Position numbers and translations under genes: made by a program
The notes under the pieces: generated by a model
Database searches by the model: none
What the model was told of the DNA's origin: nothing
What the model saw: the letters and a program-made list of their open reading frames with translations, nothing else
Shown: positions 38,127 through 48,059 of the stretch, one piece after another
Layout: every line of letters begins with the position of its first letter
How positions within the stretch are numbered: position 1 is the first letter of the stretch
NCBI RefSeq assembly: GCF_014199265.1
Contig: NZ_JACIJG010000002.1
Span: 305,620-369,619 of the forward strand
DNA from: Brucella daejeonensis
Lineage (GTDB): Bacteria; Pseudomonadota; Alphaproteobacteria; Rhizobiales; Rhizobiaceae
DNA length: 64,000 bases
Reading direction: 5' to 3'

Positions 38127-38926
38127 CTACGCCACATCTGGCAGAAAGATCGTCGCCTCCATGAATGTCACGGCATTGCCGCGCAGGATAACGCGATCCC
38201 CGGCCAGTTCGCAGTCAAGCCATCCGCCGCGTACCGAAGCCTGACAGGCCATCAGCCTGTCGCGACCGAGACGCATCGCCCAGTAGGGCACAAGCGTCGC
38301 ATGGATGGAACCCGTTACCGGATCTTCCGGAATGCCCGCGCCGGGAGCAAAATAGCGCGATACGAAATGCGCCTTTGCCCCCTCCACGTCCTGCCCGGTC
38401 ACCACCAGGCCGACCGAGCCAAGAAGGGCGATGGCGGCAAGGTCCGGGGCGAAGCCGCGCACGGCGTCGGCGCTGCCGAGATCGACAAAGATATTCTCGA
38501 AATTGCGGAAGATATGGAGAGGCCGCTTTGGGAAGATGCCGGCGATTTCGTGCGGCAGGCTGTCGATCGTCTCCGGCGGCAGGCAGGGAATATCGAGCCT
38601 GTATCCATCCGTTTCTTTCGAGACCTGGAGTTCTCCGACCCTTGTGTGGAAGACGAAAGGCGCGACCGCCCCGGTTTTCGTAAACAGAACATGCGCGGTC
38701 GCAAGAGTGGCGTGACCGCAGAAATCGACTTCATGTGCCGGAGCGAACCAGCGCAAATCCCATGCGCCGTCGGGTCTGGACTTGACGAAAGCAGTCTCGG
38801 CCAGATTGTTCTCCTGCGCGATTGACAGCATCATGGCATCCGGCAGCCATTCGTCGAGAACGAGAACCGCAGCCGGGTTTCCCGAAAAAGGCGGTCGGTG
38901 AAAGCATCGACCTGATACATCTGCAT
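38127..38926 (-). pseudogene. PhzF-family isomerase with a frameshift near its start
   Basis: The body (up to about 38890) encodes a PhzF-type protein: PPFSGNPAAVLVLDEWLPD, NNLAETAFV with the catalytic Glu, DFCGHATLATAHVL and GAGIPEDPVTGSIHATLVPY. The natural start, ATG 38926, reads MQMYQVDAFTDR, the standard PhzF N-terminus, but in a different frame. One C appears to be missing in the CGCC/TTTTT junction at about 38886-38893, where CGCCCTTTTTCG is expected. With one base restored the product would be 266 residues, the usual family length. It may be a real pseudogene, a phase-variable run or a sequencing error. An alternative start in the body frame at 38993 gives an N-terminus unlike the family. 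Confidence 0.8.
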
Positions 38927-39049
38927 GAGAAAGTTCCTTGCCGTGACATGCTGCTTTGACATGCCGCTTTTCGCGACGAATGTGCGTGCACAATGCCCCA
39001 CGGGCGCATGTCCGGCAAGATCGACCAGAAGGGTCGCAGGTCGGTGAGG

Positions 39050-39067
39050 GCGGGGCCGAAGCCCCGC
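39050..39067 (-). terminator. UUCG-loop hairpin after the peptide ABC operon
   Basis: On the minus strand GCGGGGC, TTCG, GCCCCGC forms a very stable stem just after the stop of the fused ATPase gene. It lacks a T-run, so it is a 3'-end stabiliser or weak terminator. Confidence 0.5.
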
Positions 39068-39071
39068 ATAG

Positions 39072-40682
39072 TCACCCGTTTGTTCCGAAACGCTCCTCGC
39101 TCAGCGCCGCCGCCATGAGGGCCCTGGTATATTCCTCGCGAGGATGATCGAAGACCTGTTCGGTATCGCCCTGTTCGACGATCCTGCCGCTCTTCATCAC
39201 GATCACATAGTCCGACACAGCGCGGACGACGGCCATATCGTGGCTGATGAAGAGATAGGAAAGCCCGTGATCCTTCTGCAGATCGCGCAGGAGCGTGACG
39301 ATCTGCTTCTGCACCGAACGGTCGAGCGCGCTTGTCGGCTCGTCGAGCACGATCACGCGCGGCTTGAGGATCATCGTGCGGGCGATGGCGATGCGCTGGC
39401 GCTGTCCGCCGGAAAATTCGTGCGGATAACGGTTGCGCATGGCCGGATCGAGACCGACCTCCCTCAACGCCTCCTGCGCGCGGCGGTCGCGCTCCCTGGC
39501 CGAAAGGTTCGGCTCGTGGATCAGAAGCCCTTCGGTTATGATGCGGCCGACGGTCATGCGCGGGCTGAGCGAACCGAACGGGTCCTGGAACACAAGCTGC
39601 AATTCGCGCCGTTTCGGGCGCATGGCCTGCGGCTCGCGCGGCAGTTCCTGCCCGAGATAGGCGATGCGTCCCTCGGAATCGAGAAGGCGCAGGATAGCGC
39701 GTCCAAGCGTGGACTTGCCCGAACCCGACTCGCCGACGATGCCGATGGTCTGCCCTTCCTTCAGCGTCAGCGAAACATTGTTGACCGCCGTCAGGTAGCT
39801 CGCGGCGCCAAGCCACGGCTTGTTTATGAGAAAGTTGACCTTCACATTGTCGGCGCGGATGAGCACCGGCGCTTCCATCGGTGGCGGGGCCTTTTCGCCC
39901 TCCGGCTCCGCGTCGAGCAGCATCTTCGTGTAGGGATGTTCAGGCGCGGTGAAAAGCTCTTCCGTCACGCCGGTTTCCACCACTTCGCCCGAGCGCATGA
40001 CATAGACCCGGTCGGCAAAGCGCCGCACGATGCCGAGATCGTGCGTGATGAAGACCACGGCCATGCCGAGACGCTTTTGCAGGTCGGCCAGAAGATCGAG
40101 AATCTGCGCCTGAATGGTCACGTCGAGCGCGGTTGTCGGCTCGTCGGCAATCAATATGTCCGGCTCGTTGGCCAGCGCCATGGCGATCATGACGCGCTGG
40201 CGCTGCCCGCCCGACAGCTCGTAAGGATAGCTGTCGATGCGGCGTTCCGGCTCGGGAATGCCAACTAGTTTCAACAGTTCCAGAATGCGCGGACGCGCCT
40301 GTTTTTTGCTCAGCCCGCGATGATAGCGTAGCGGTTCCGCCAACTGGTCGCCGATCCGGTAAAGCGGGTCGAGCGAGGTCATCGGCTCCTGAAAGATCAT
40401 GGTGATCTTCGCGCCGCGTATCCTGTTCAGCTGCTTGTCGGACATGCCGATCAGGTCCTGACCGCGATAGAGCGCCTGTCCCGTCGCCCTGCCGTTCTGG
40501 GCCAGAAGCCCCATCATGGCCATGGTGGTCTGGCTCTTGCCAGAACCGGACTCGCCCACAATGGCGATGGTTTCACCGGCTTTCACATCGAGGTCGATGC
40601 CGCGCACAGCCTGCACCGGCCCGTCATGCGTGTCGAAAGTGACCTTGAGGTCGCGCACGCTCAGAATGGTTTCATTCGTCAT
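39072..40682 (-). CDS. Peptide ABC transporter, fused double ATPase (OppD-OppF/YejF type)
   Basis: A 536-residue protein with two complete ABC domains. The first Walker A is [16 protein letters not shown] near residue 40 with signature [14 protein letters not shown]. The second is [15 protein letters not shown] near 320 with signature [13 protein letters not shown]. Each domain ends in the C-terminal extension of oligopeptide/dipeptide ATPases ([12 protein letters not shown]). YejF has the same fused layout. ATG 40682 is one base from the stop of the permease gene; the frame is open further upstream but overlaps that gene. It powers the OppB/OppC pair. Confidence 0.92.
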   Translation of the reverse strand: MTNETILSVRDLKVTFDTHDGPVQAVRGIDLDVKAGETIAIVGESGSGKSQTTMAMMGLLAQNGRATGQALYRGQDLIGMSDKQLNRIRGAKITMIFQEPMTSLDPLYRIGDQLAEPLRYHRGLSKKQARPRILELLKLVGIPEPERRIDSYPYELSGGQRQRVMIAMALANEPDILIADEPTTALDVTIQAQILDLLADLQKRLGMAVVFITHDLGIVRRFADRVYVMRSGEVVETGVTEELFTAPEHPYTKMLLDAEPEGEKAPPPMEAPVLIRADNVKVNFLINKPWLGAASYLTAVNNVSLTLKEGQTIGIVGESGSGKSTLGRAILRLLDSEGRIAYLGQELPREPQAMRPKRRELQLVFQDPFGSLSPRMTVGRIITEGLLIHEPNLSARERDRRAQEALREVGLDPAMRNRYPHEFSGGQRQRIAIARTMILKPRVIVLDEPTSALDRSVQKQIVTLLRDLQKDHGLSYLFISHDMAVVRAVSDYVIVMKSGRIVEQGDTEQVFDHPREEYTRALMAAALSEERFGTNG

Positions 40683-40683
40683 C

Positions 40684-41817
40684 TCAGCGATCCTTCGGGT
40701 CAAGGCTGTCGCGCAGGCCGTCGCCAAGGAAGTTCAGCGCAAACAGGATGATGGTCAGGGTGGCGGCAGGCCAGATCAATTGCCAGCTTGCGCCGCGCAT
40801 GTTCTGGGCGCCTTCCGAGATAAGAAGGCCGAGCGAGGTGAGGGGGTCCTGCACGCCGAGGCCGAGAAAGGAGAGGAGGCTTTCAAGCAGGATCGCCTTC
40901 GGCACCAGAAGCGTGACGAAAACGATCACCGGGCCGAGCGCATTGGGGATGATGTGGCGGGAGATGACGCCGCGCCGCGTTGCGCCCAGCGCTTCCGCCG
41001 CCTGCACGAATTCCTGCCGCTTGAGGCTCAGCGTCTGTCCGCGCACGATGCGCGCCATGTCCAGCCACTCCGTCGCGCCGATTGCGATGAAGATGATGAA
41101 GATGGACCGCCCGAAAAAGACGAGCATCAGGATCACGAAGAAGATGAAAGGCAGCGAATAGAGAATGTCGACAAGCCGCATCATGACATTGTCGATACGC
41201 CCGCCAAGATAGCCGGAAACAGCGCCATAGCCGACGCCGAGCACCAGCGCCATGGCCGAAGCCAGCAGGCCGATGGCGAGCGACATGCGCACGCCGATGA
41301 AGATGCGTGTCATCAGGTCGCGACCGAGATTGTCGGTGCCGAGCACGAAATAATTGCGGGTGACGTCGAGCGTCAGCGTGCCGGAAAGCCCGTCCTGCGC
41401 CAGTTCGATCTTCGGATTGCTGAACAGGTCGGAGCGCTGGAAATAGCGAAGCACACGTTCGTCCGTCGGTCGCTGCGCCGTCACGTTGACCGTCAGCGAA
41501 TTGCCGGTCAGTTCCGGTTCCCCGGCCGCTTTCAGCCGCGCGCGGGCCATTACCTGTTCCAGCCCCGGCATGATCGTGTCGGCGCGGGGATAGGCTTCGA
41601 GGCTTGGTGCCACGCGCACGAACTGCGGATAGATCTTGTCATAGGGGTGCGGGCTTATCATCGGCCCGAAAATGCCGACAAGGGCAAGCACGATCAGAAC
41701 GATCGCGCTGGTGACAGCGGCCTTGTTCTTGCGCAGGCGCAGCGATGCATCCTGCCAGAGAGAACGGCTCGGAGTTTCGAGCTGGGCCGTTTCCGTCGGT
41801 ACACTAAGATCAGTCAT
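40684..41817 (-). CDS. Peptide ABC transporter permease (OppC type)
   Basis: A 377-residue permease with an N-terminal helix at about 35-55 and five further helices. A periplasmic insertion of about 100 residues (around 65-165) precedes the family sequence FVLGTDNLGRDLMTRIFIG. The EAA loop is QAAEALGATRRGVISRHIIP. ATG 41817 lies within the last bases of the upstream oppB gene, overlapping it by eight bases. The long insertion is seen in several alphaproteobacterial OppC proteins. Confidence 0.91.
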   Translation of the reverse strand: MTDLSVPTETAQLETPSRSLWQDASLRLRKNKAAVTSAIVLIVLALVGIFGPMISPHPYDKIYPQFVRVAPSLEAYPRADTIMPGLEQVMARARLKAAGEPELTGNSLTVNVTAQRPTDERVLRYFQRSDLFSNPKIELAQDGLSGTLTLDVTRNYFVLGTDNLGRDLMTRIFIGVRMSLAIGLLASAMALVLGVGYGAVSGYLGGRIDNVMMRLVDILYSLPFIFFVILMLVFFGRSIFIIFIAIGATEWLDMARIVRGQTLSLKRQEFVQAAEALGATRRGVISRHIIPNALGPVIVFVTLLVPKAILLESLLSFLGLGVQDPLTSLGLLISEGAQNMRGASWQLIWPAATLTIILFALNFLGDGLRDSLDPKDR

Positions 41818-42733
41818 AACGAACCCTCGGATCAAGCCATGCATAAAGAAGATCGACTATCAAGTTGAAAACAACCACGAAAATCGCGATGACAACGACC
41901 GTTCCCATGACCAGCGTGTAATCGCGGCTGAGCGCGCCCTGCACGAAATAACGTCCGATGCCGGGAATGCCGAAAATGGTTTCCACCACGACCGAGCCGG
42001 TAAGAAGGGCTGCGGCGGTGGGGCCGAGATAGGAAACGGCAGGCAGCATGGCGGCGCGCAACGCGTGAACGCCGACGACCACGCGCGAGGGCAGACCATA
42101 GGCGCGGGCCGTGCGTACGTGATTGGCGCGCAGCGCCTCGATGGTCGCGCCGCGCACGAGGCGGGCAATGACACCCACCTGCGGCAAGGCCAGCGTCAGC
42201 ACCGGCAATATCCAGTAGGAAACATTGGCAGACGACCAGCCGCCAGCCGGAACCAGGCCGAGAATGACGCCGAAGAGAAGGCTGAGGAGAGGAGCCACGA
42301 CGAAATTGGGCGTGGTGATGCCGAAAGTGGCCAGCGCAACGACGAAATAGTCGACGGGCGTATTCTGCTTCAAAGCGGCGAGCGTGCCGAGGAAGGTTCC
42401 GATGATCGCCGCGAGGGTGAGGCCGAGCGCGCCGAGCATGATCGAGACCGGCAGGCCGGAGGCGAAAAGATCGTTCACCGTGAAATCGCGGCGGGTGAAG
42501 CTTGGTCCGAGATCGCCCTGCAACAGATTGCCCAGATAAATCAGATACTGCTGCCACAGCGGCGCATCCATATTATAGGCTTTCTTGAGGTTCTCCAGGA
42601 TCAGCGGATCGATCGGGCGTTCCAGATCGAAAGGTCCGCCGGGCGCAAGCCGGATCAGGAAGAATGTCAGTGTAATGATGATGAAGATCGTGGGTATCGC
42701 ACTACCCAATCGTCGGAGCGTATAGCCCAGCAT
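41810..42733 (-). CDS. Peptide ABC transporter permease (OppB type)
   Basis: A 307-residue permease starting MLGYTLRRLGSAIPTIFIII with the OppB pattern FFLIRLAPGGPFD. The periplasmic loop has DLGPSFTRRDFTVNDLF and the EAA region reads RTARAYGLPSRVVVGVHALR. Six membrane helices are predicted, and the length equals E. coli OppB (306). It pairs with the OppC permease. It is separated from the upstream oppA-type gene by 72 bases. Confidence 0.92.
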   Translation of the reverse strand: MLGYTLRRLGSAIPTIFIIITLTFFLIRLAPGGPFDLERPIDPLILENLKKAYNMDAPLWQQYLIYLGNLLQGDLGPSFTRRDFTVNDLFASGLPVSIMLGALGLTLAAIIGTFLGTLAALKQNTPVDYFVVALATFGITTPNFVVAPLLSLLFGVILGLVPAGGWSSANVSYWILPVLTLALPQVGVIARLVRGATIEALRANHVRTARAYGLPSRVVVGVHALRAAMLPAVSYLGPTAAALLTGSVVVETIFGIPGIGRYFVQGALSRDYTLVMGTVVVIAIFVVVFNLIVDLLYAWLDPRVRYD

Positions 42734-42805
42734 GTCCTTTGTCCCTTCCTTGCCGGACCGCCGCCAAGCGATCCGGCAACCCCTGAGGGCGTTTCAATTC
42801 TTGTT

Positions 42806-44386
42806 TTAGTTTTTGATGGAAAGCCAGCGCGTGCCGTGCGAGTTCATGAGGTTATCCTCGTAACCCTGAACCTTGTCGGCAACCAGTGCGGTGGATGAGT
42901 AATACATCAGAGGCACCACGGCCCCGTCTTTCAGCAGGATTTCTTCCGCCTTGGCCAGAACCCCGGCGCGCTCGCCGAGATCGGTCGTGGCCGCGGATTT
43001 TGCCATCAGGGCGTCGTAATCCTTGTTCGACCATTCGGCATAGTTGAAATAATTGCCGGTGGTGAAGAGTTCCAGGAAGGAATTCGGGTCGTTGTAGTCG
43101 CCGATCCAGCCGTCACGGGTCAGATCGAACATGCCCTTTTCCTGAAGATAATTGAAATAGGTCGTGCCTTCGACCTCGTTCAGCGTGGCGTTGATGCCTA
43201 TGTTTTTCAGCATGTTGGCAAGCGCGGCCATCGTGTTCTTGTGGTTTTCGGACGTGTTGTAGCGCAGCGTCACCGAAAGCGTATTCGGCTCGACGCCCGC
43301 TTCCTTCAAAAGCGCCTTGGCCTTGTCCTCGCGGTCGAGAATGTCTTCATCCGCGAAGTCGAGCTTCGGCGCGTCCTTCACATAATTGGCGATGCCGGGC
43401 GGCACCATGGAATAGGCAGGCAGCATGACGCCGCGCCAGACTTCCTCCGCCATGAACTCGCGGTCCACCGCCAGCGAAATGGCGCGGCGCACACGCGGAT
43501 CGCGCAGCTTGCCGGACGGCTCGCCCTTGATGTCGGCATAGTAGATGCCAAGATAGGGAGCGAGGCGGAACTCCTTCGTCATATTCTTCTTCACATAGTC
43601 CATCTGCTCGGCGGCGACATCGGAACAGATATCCACTTCCTTCGCCTCGAAGCGGCGCATACAGCTCGAGCGATCCTCGAACGGTATCCAGTTGACCGTG
43701 TCGATCTTCACGTTTCCCGCATCCCAGTAATCGGGATTCTTCTTCATGACGATCTTGTCGTTCGGCGTGAAGCTCACAAGCTCATAAGCGCCGTTGGTCA
43801 CGAGATTGCCGGGCAGGGTGAACTTGTCGCCGAATTTTTCGACGGCCTTACGGTTGACCGGAAAGCCGGTCTGGTGGGTCAGAAGTTCAAGGAAATAAGG
43901 GGCCGGGGCCTTGAGCGTGATCTGAAGCGTCTTGTCGTCCAGCGCCTTCACGCCAAGCTGGTCGACAGGCATCTTGCCGGTCGCGACCTGTTCCGCATTC
44001 CTGATGGCATAGAGCACGCTCGCATAGCCTGCTGCGGTTTTCGGGTCCATGATGCGGCGGAACGAGAATTCGAAATCACCGGCCGTTACCGGATCGCCAT
44101 TCGACCATTTCGCGCCTTCGCGCATGTGGAATGTATAGGTGAGGCCGTTTTCGGAAAGATCCCATGACGCGGCCGCGCCGGGAATGGCTTCGCCCTTTTC
44201 GTTCTGCGCCACAAGTCCTTCGTAAAGGTCGCGCAGAACGCGGTTCTCGGAAACGGTCGAGGTATGGTGCTGGTCCAGGGTAGCGGGGTCGGTGTCGTTA
44301 CCACGATTGAGGACGGTTTCGGCCGAAGCGGCGCCAACCAATGCGGCAAGGCAAATGCCCGCCAGTAAAACCCTGCGATACATCAC
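42806..44386 (-). CDS. Oligopeptide-binding protein, OppA type, paralogue 1
   Basis: A 526-residue periplasmic protein (SBP family 5) with a signal peptide ending AASA before ETV. Family sequences are [20 protein letters not shown] at the mature N-terminus and [20 protein letters not shown] near residue 92. It is closely similar along its whole length to the next gene upstream, so the two are a tandem duplication. The ATG follows GGGAG. It delivers peptides to OppBC; murein tripeptide (MppA-like) use is possible. It lies nearest to the permeases. Confidence 0.92.
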   Translation of the reverse strand: MMYRRVLLAGICLAALVGAASAETVLNRGNDTDPATLDQHHTSTVSENRVLRDLYEGLVAQNEKGEAIPGAAASWDLSENGLTYTFHMREGAKWSNGDPVTAGDFEFSFRRIMDPKTAAGYASVLYAIRNAEQVATGKMPVDQLGVKALDDKTLQITLKAPAPYFLELLTHQTGFPVNRKAVEKFGDKFTLPGNLVTNGAYELVSFTPNDKIVMKKNPDYWDAGNVKIDTVNWIPFEDRSSCMRRFEAKEVDICSDVAAEQMDYVKKNMTKEFRLAPYLGIYYADIKGEPSGKLRDPRVRRAISLAVDREFMAEEVWRGVMLPAYSMVPPGIANYVKDAPKLDFADEDILDREDKAKALLKEAGVEPNTLSVTLRYNTSENHKNTMAALANMLKNIGINATLNEVEGTTYFNYLQEKGMFDLTRDGWIGDYNDPNSFLELFTTGNYFNYAEWSNKDYDALMAKSAATTDLGERAGVLAKAEEILLKDGAVVPLMYYSSTALVADKVQGYEDNLMNSHGTRWLSIKN

Positions 44387-44450
44387 AAAACTCCCATTCG
44401 CTTTAAAAATGCCGTCCCATGAAAAGAGGGACCTTTCGGCTTGCAGACCG

Positions 44451-44479
44451 AAAAAGGGCTGCGCGGCAAGGCGCAGCCC
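44451..44479 (-). terminator. Rho-independent terminator between the two oppA genes
   Basis: On the minus strand GGGCTGCGC pairs with GCGCAGCCC (44471-44479 with 44456-44464) and runs straight into TTTTT (44451-44455). It lies just after the upstream oppA paralogue, so much of the transcript should end here, giving an excess of that binding protein. Confidence 0.88.
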
Positions 44480-44491
44480 GAACTGAAAAAT

Positions 44492-46069
44492 CTAGTTTTT
44501 AAGGGAGAGCCAACGCGTCTTGTGGCTATCCAGGAGGTTGTCGTTCCAGCCGTCCACATCGCTGGAAACGAGCGCACGCGACGAATAATAAAGGATAGGA
44601 ATATTGCTCATTTCATCGAGCTTGACCTGTTCCGCTTCGGCCAGAACCTTCGCACGCTCGCCGAGATCGAGTATTGTTTCGGCCTTGGCCATCAGCGCGT
44701 CGTAATCGGCGTTCTTCACCTTGGAATAGTTGAAGCTGACATCGCTCTGGCTGATGAACAGGAAGTTCTGCGGATCGTTATAGTCGCCGATCCAGCCGGC
44801 GCGGGCGATATCGAACGGGCCGTCGTCACGCATGAAGTTGAAATAGGTGGCGCCTTCGGTTTCATTCAGCGATGCCTTCACGCCGATATTGCCAAGCTGG
44901 TCGGCTATGGCTGCCATGGTATTCTTGTTGTTTTCGGACGTGTTGTAGAGAAGCTCTATGGAAAGCGTATCCGGCTCGACGCCTGCTTCCTTCAGGAGTT
45001 CCTTGGCCTTGTCCTCGCGATCCAGCATATCGTCGGAATAGTCGAGCTTCGGCGCGTCCTTCACGTAATTTGCGATGCCGGGCGGCACCATCGAGTAACC
45101 GGGCAGCATCGTGCCCTGCCAGACCTGATCGGCAAGGAAGTCGCGGTCTATGGCCATGGAAATCGCCTGCCGGACGCGCGGATCCTTCAGCTTGCTGTCG
45201 GCGGTCTTGCCCTTCACCGGCAGGTAGTAGACGCCGAGATAAGGCGCCAGACGAAACTCATTGGCAAGGTTCTTCTTCACATAGTCCATCTGCTCGGCCG
45301 GAACGTCGGAGCATATCTGGACTTCCTTCGCTTCGAAGCGGCGCATACAGCTCGCGCGATCCTCGAACGGTATCCAGTTGACGGTGTCGATCTTCACCTG
45401 ATCCGCTTCGTAATAATACGGATTCTTCTTCATGACGATCTTGTCGTTCGGCGTGAAGCTTTCCAGCATATAGGCGCCGTTCGTCACCATCTTGCCGGGC
45501 GTGGTGAACTTGTCGCCATTGGCCTCGACACTCTTCTGGTTCATCGGGAACCCGGTCTGGTGGGTCAGAAGCTCAAGGAAATAAGGGGCTGGGGCATTCA
45601 GCGTGACCTTGAGGGTGTGGTCGTCAACCGCTTCGACGCCAAGCTGGTCGACCGGCTTCTTGCCGCCCGCAATGTCTTCGGCGTTCTTGATGATGAACAA
45701 CATGCTGGCGTAACCGGCAGCGGTTTTCGGGTCCATCAGGCGGCGGAAAGTAAACTGGAAATCGCCTGCGGTAACAGGGTCGCCATTCGACCATTTCGCA
45801 TTGTCGCGCAGGTGGAAGGTGTAGACCGTGCCATCGTCGGAAACGTCCCAGGACTCCGCAACGCCGGGAATGGCCTTGCCGTACGCGTCCTGGATGGTCA
45901 GGCCGTCATAGAGGTCGCGCAGCACGTTGCCTTCGGAGATGGTGGAGGTGCGGTGATGGTCGAGCGTGGCCGGATCGGTATCGTTACCGCGGTTCAGCAC
46001 GACCTCTGCCGAAGCGGCTCCCGCAAGCGCCAGAAGACACACGCCTGTCAGTAGAAATCTGCGATACAT
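44492..46069 (-). CDS. Oligopeptide-binding protein, OppA type, paralogue 2
   Basis: A 525-residue SBP family 5 protein with signal peptide [21 protein letters not shown]. It begins its mature part [20 protein letters not shown] and shares long identical stretches with paralogue 1, for example [19 protein letters not shown]. It is the first gene of the leftward operon and is followed by a strong terminator. The last third differs most between the paralogues, which suggests different peptide preference; that is inference. Confidence 0.92.
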   Translation of the reverse strand: MYRRFLLTGVCLLALAGAASAEVVLNRGNDTDPATLDHHRTSTISEGNVLRDLYDGLTIQDAYGKAIPGVAESWDVSDDGTVYTFHLRDNAKWSNGDPVTAGDFQFTFRRLMDPKTAAGYASMLFIIKNAEDIAGGKKPVDQLGVEAVDDHTLKVTLNAPAPYFLELLTHQTGFPMNQKSVEANGDKFTTPGKMVTNGAYMLESFTPNDKIVMKKNPYYYEADQVKIDTVNWIPFEDRASCMRRFEAKEVQICSDVPAEQMDYVKKNLANEFRLAPYLGVYYLPVKGKTADSKLKDPRVRQAISMAIDRDFLADQVWQGTMLPGYSMVPPGIANYVKDAPKLDYSDDMLDREDKAKELLKEAGVEPDTLSIELLYNTSENNKNTMAAIADQLGNIGVKASLNETEGATYFNFMRDDGPFDIARAGWIGDYNDPQNFLFISQSDVSFNYSKVKNADYDALMAKAETILDLGERAKVLAEAEQVKLDEMSNIPILYYSSRALVSSDVDGWNDNLLDSHKTRWLSLKN

Positions 46070-46624
46070 TGATTAACCCCTCTGTTGAAATTTTTGAAAT
46101 GCTCCGCATCTTATGGATAAGCGCGTCACTTGCAAGAGTACTTATCAACCGTCTGACTTAACTAGCATATTCACTTTTTCTTGATCCGTCCCACTGCTAT
46201 TTTTTGGGTACGCAATCTCGCAATTTTCACTGATTTACATCGTTTCACCGGCTCTCGGCCATCCTGAAAAAAGACCGCAATTTCCGGGTTTTGCGACTTC
46301 GGATGTCAACTGGAAACATCGTCGGAATCGATCCGATTCGCATAAACTTTCATTGTGGTTTCTGAATAGGCGAACAAGCCGGCTTTCGACCGACGCATAG
46401 TCCGCTTGTTGACACATTGACAGTTCCATAACCTATCTTATGCGACTAGCGTATATAACAGGGGTGGGTTCTAGCTTGAAGTGCGACTTGTGAACGAAAT
46501 ACCAGTGGCTCGTCAACGGCACAGGGGCAAATTCCACGGTTTCCAAAGAGTGGAATGCCCTTCTCCTTTGCGCAGAGCCCAAGCAGGAAACAAGCGTGAG
46601 AAATTGACAGTTCCGAGCAATATC
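46070..46624. other. Intergenic region upstream of oppA and the alcohol dehydrogenase
   Basis: With the palindromes listed next this gap is about 670 bases. Short open frames on both strands have no ribosome sites and look like chance. The left part (about 46080-46220) is AT-rich and should hold the leftward oppA promoter. I see no RNA gene or mobile element. Confidence 0.5.
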
Positions 46625-46667
46625 CTGTATCGCTTGATACAGATGAATACCGTTCAATATATTGAAC
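46625..46667. promoter_or_regulatory. Two palindromic operators upstream of the alcohol dehydrogenase
   Basis: CTGTATC (46625-46631) and GATACAG (46636-46642) form a perfect inverted repeat with a four-base spacer. Ten bases on, GTTCAATATATTGAAC (46652-46667) is a perfect 16-base palindrome. They end 75 bases before the ATG at 46742, a usual place for regulator binding. Which protein binds is unknown; no regulator gene is immediately adjacent. Confidence 0.55.
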
Positions 46668-46741
46668 ATGCAAGGAAAATCTTTCCGGCCTCGCGCAGCG
46701 ACGCGGAAACATAAAACCTTGGGAAATCTGTTAAGGGCGGA

Positions 46742-47911
46742 ATGATGACTGCAGCAATCAAGCCATTTACGTTCGATACCGTCGGCTCAATGTTGGTCGA
46801 GTGGGGTGCAGCCGGGAGGCTTGGAGAAATCCTCGGCGAGCGTTTTTCCCAGCGCAAAATTCTCATCGTAACGGATAAAGGCCTGCACCAGGCAGGTGTT
46901 CTCAACGATGCGCTCGCATCGCTCGAAAAAGCCGGTTTCAAAATCAACATTTGCGACCAAGTGGTGGCCGACCCGCCTGAAGCCATCCTTCTTGCGTGTG
47001 TCGATCGGGCAAAAGCCTCCGGTTGCGATATTGTGCTCGGCCTTGGCGGCGGCTCGTCCATGGATATTGCCAAACTCGCCGCCGTGCTCATCGTTTCAGA
47101 ACAGGAATTGTCCGAACTCTATGGCATAGGCAAGGTGCAGGGCAGCCGCCTGCCTCTGATCCAGATACCGACCACGGCCGGAACCGGTTCGGAAGTTACA
47201 AACATCACCATCCTCACGACGGGCGAAACAACCAAGATGGGAGTGGTTGCGCGTCAGCTATATGCGGATTTCGTCATTCTCGATGCCGAACTGACATGCG
47301 GCCTCCCTGCCCTTCACACTGCCGCAACCGGCATCGACGCCATGGTTCATGCCATCGAAGCCTATACCAGTCGCGTCAAAAAGAACCCGCTATCGGATGC
47401 TTTCGCCCGCGAGGCATTGAAGCTTCTTTCAACCAATCTCATTGCCGCCTGTAAAAACGGTATGGATCGCAACGCGCGGGAGGCCATGCTGATCGGGGCG
47501 AATTTTGCCGGACAGGCTTTTTCCAACTCTCCGGTCGGGGCTGTTCACGCCCTCGCCTACCCGCTGGGCGGGCACTACCATGTGCCTCACGGTCTTTCCA
47601 ATGCACTGATGCTTGGGCCTGTTCTTCGCTTCAATATGGCGGGTGCGGCAGCGCTCTACGCGGAACTTGCCGATCTGCTTCTTGATGCATCGGAAGGCAC
47701 GACCGAAGAGCGCTCGGCGGCTTTTGTCGCCTATATCGAGGAACTGATGGATCGTTCGGGCGCTCCGCGCCGCCTTCGCGATGTCGGCGTAACGGAAGAA
47801 AGCCTCGAAATGCTTGCGCGCGATGCCATGTTGCAGACCCGCCTGCTCGGCAATAATCCGGTCGACGTGACCGAAGCCGACGCCCTGGCGCTTTATCGCG
47901 AAGCCTTCTGA
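46742..47911 (+). CDS. Iron-containing alcohol dehydrogenase (group III)
   Basis: A 389-residue NAD(P)-dependent dehydrogenase. The nucleotide-binding loop is GLGGGSSMDIAK near residue 100. Metal ligands are expected in ATGIDAMVHAIEAY (Asp and His) and in VHALAYPLGGHYHVPHG (two His). Such enzymes act on alcohols, 1,3-propanediol, lactaldehyde or maleylacetate; the substrate is not clear. The ATG follows AAGGGCGGA, and a second ATG is directly adjacent. The gene stands behind two palindromes. An SDR gene follows 148 bases downstream in the same direction. Confidence 0.92.
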   Translation: MMTAAIKPFTFDTVGSMLVEWGAAGRLGEILGERFSQRKILIVTDKGLHQAGVLNDALASLEKAGFKINICDQVVADPPEAILLACVDRAKASGCDIVLGLGGGSSMDIAKLAAVLIVSEQELSELYGIGKVQGSRLPLIQIPTTAGTGSEVTNITILTTGETTKMGVVARQLYADFVILDAELTCGLPALHTAATGIDAMVHAIEAYTSRVKKNPLSDAFAREALKLLSTNLIAACKNGMDRNAREAMLIGANFAGQAFSNSPVGAVHALAYPLGGHYHVPHGLSNALMLGPVLRFNMAGAAALYAELADLLLDASEGTTEERSAAFVAYIEELMDRSGAPRRLRDVGVTEESLEMLARDAMLQTRLLGNNPVDVTEADALALYREAF

Positions 47912-48059
47912 CCGCAAAAACAACGCTACAGGCCCGCTCAGGATGTCTGGAGCAATAGCGCGATGCCGGACGTCCTGAAATGACGGATATATGACATTTA
48001 AGCCGTTTGGTCCAAGCTTTATCATCAACTTCATCACTTCCAACGAGATGGAGATTTCG

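Noticed and set aside
46433..46712. Two overlapping minus-strand frames of 78 and 88 codons upstream of the alcohol dehydrogenase
   Set aside because: They lack ribosome sites, overlap each other and cover the two palindromes; composition is not protein-like.
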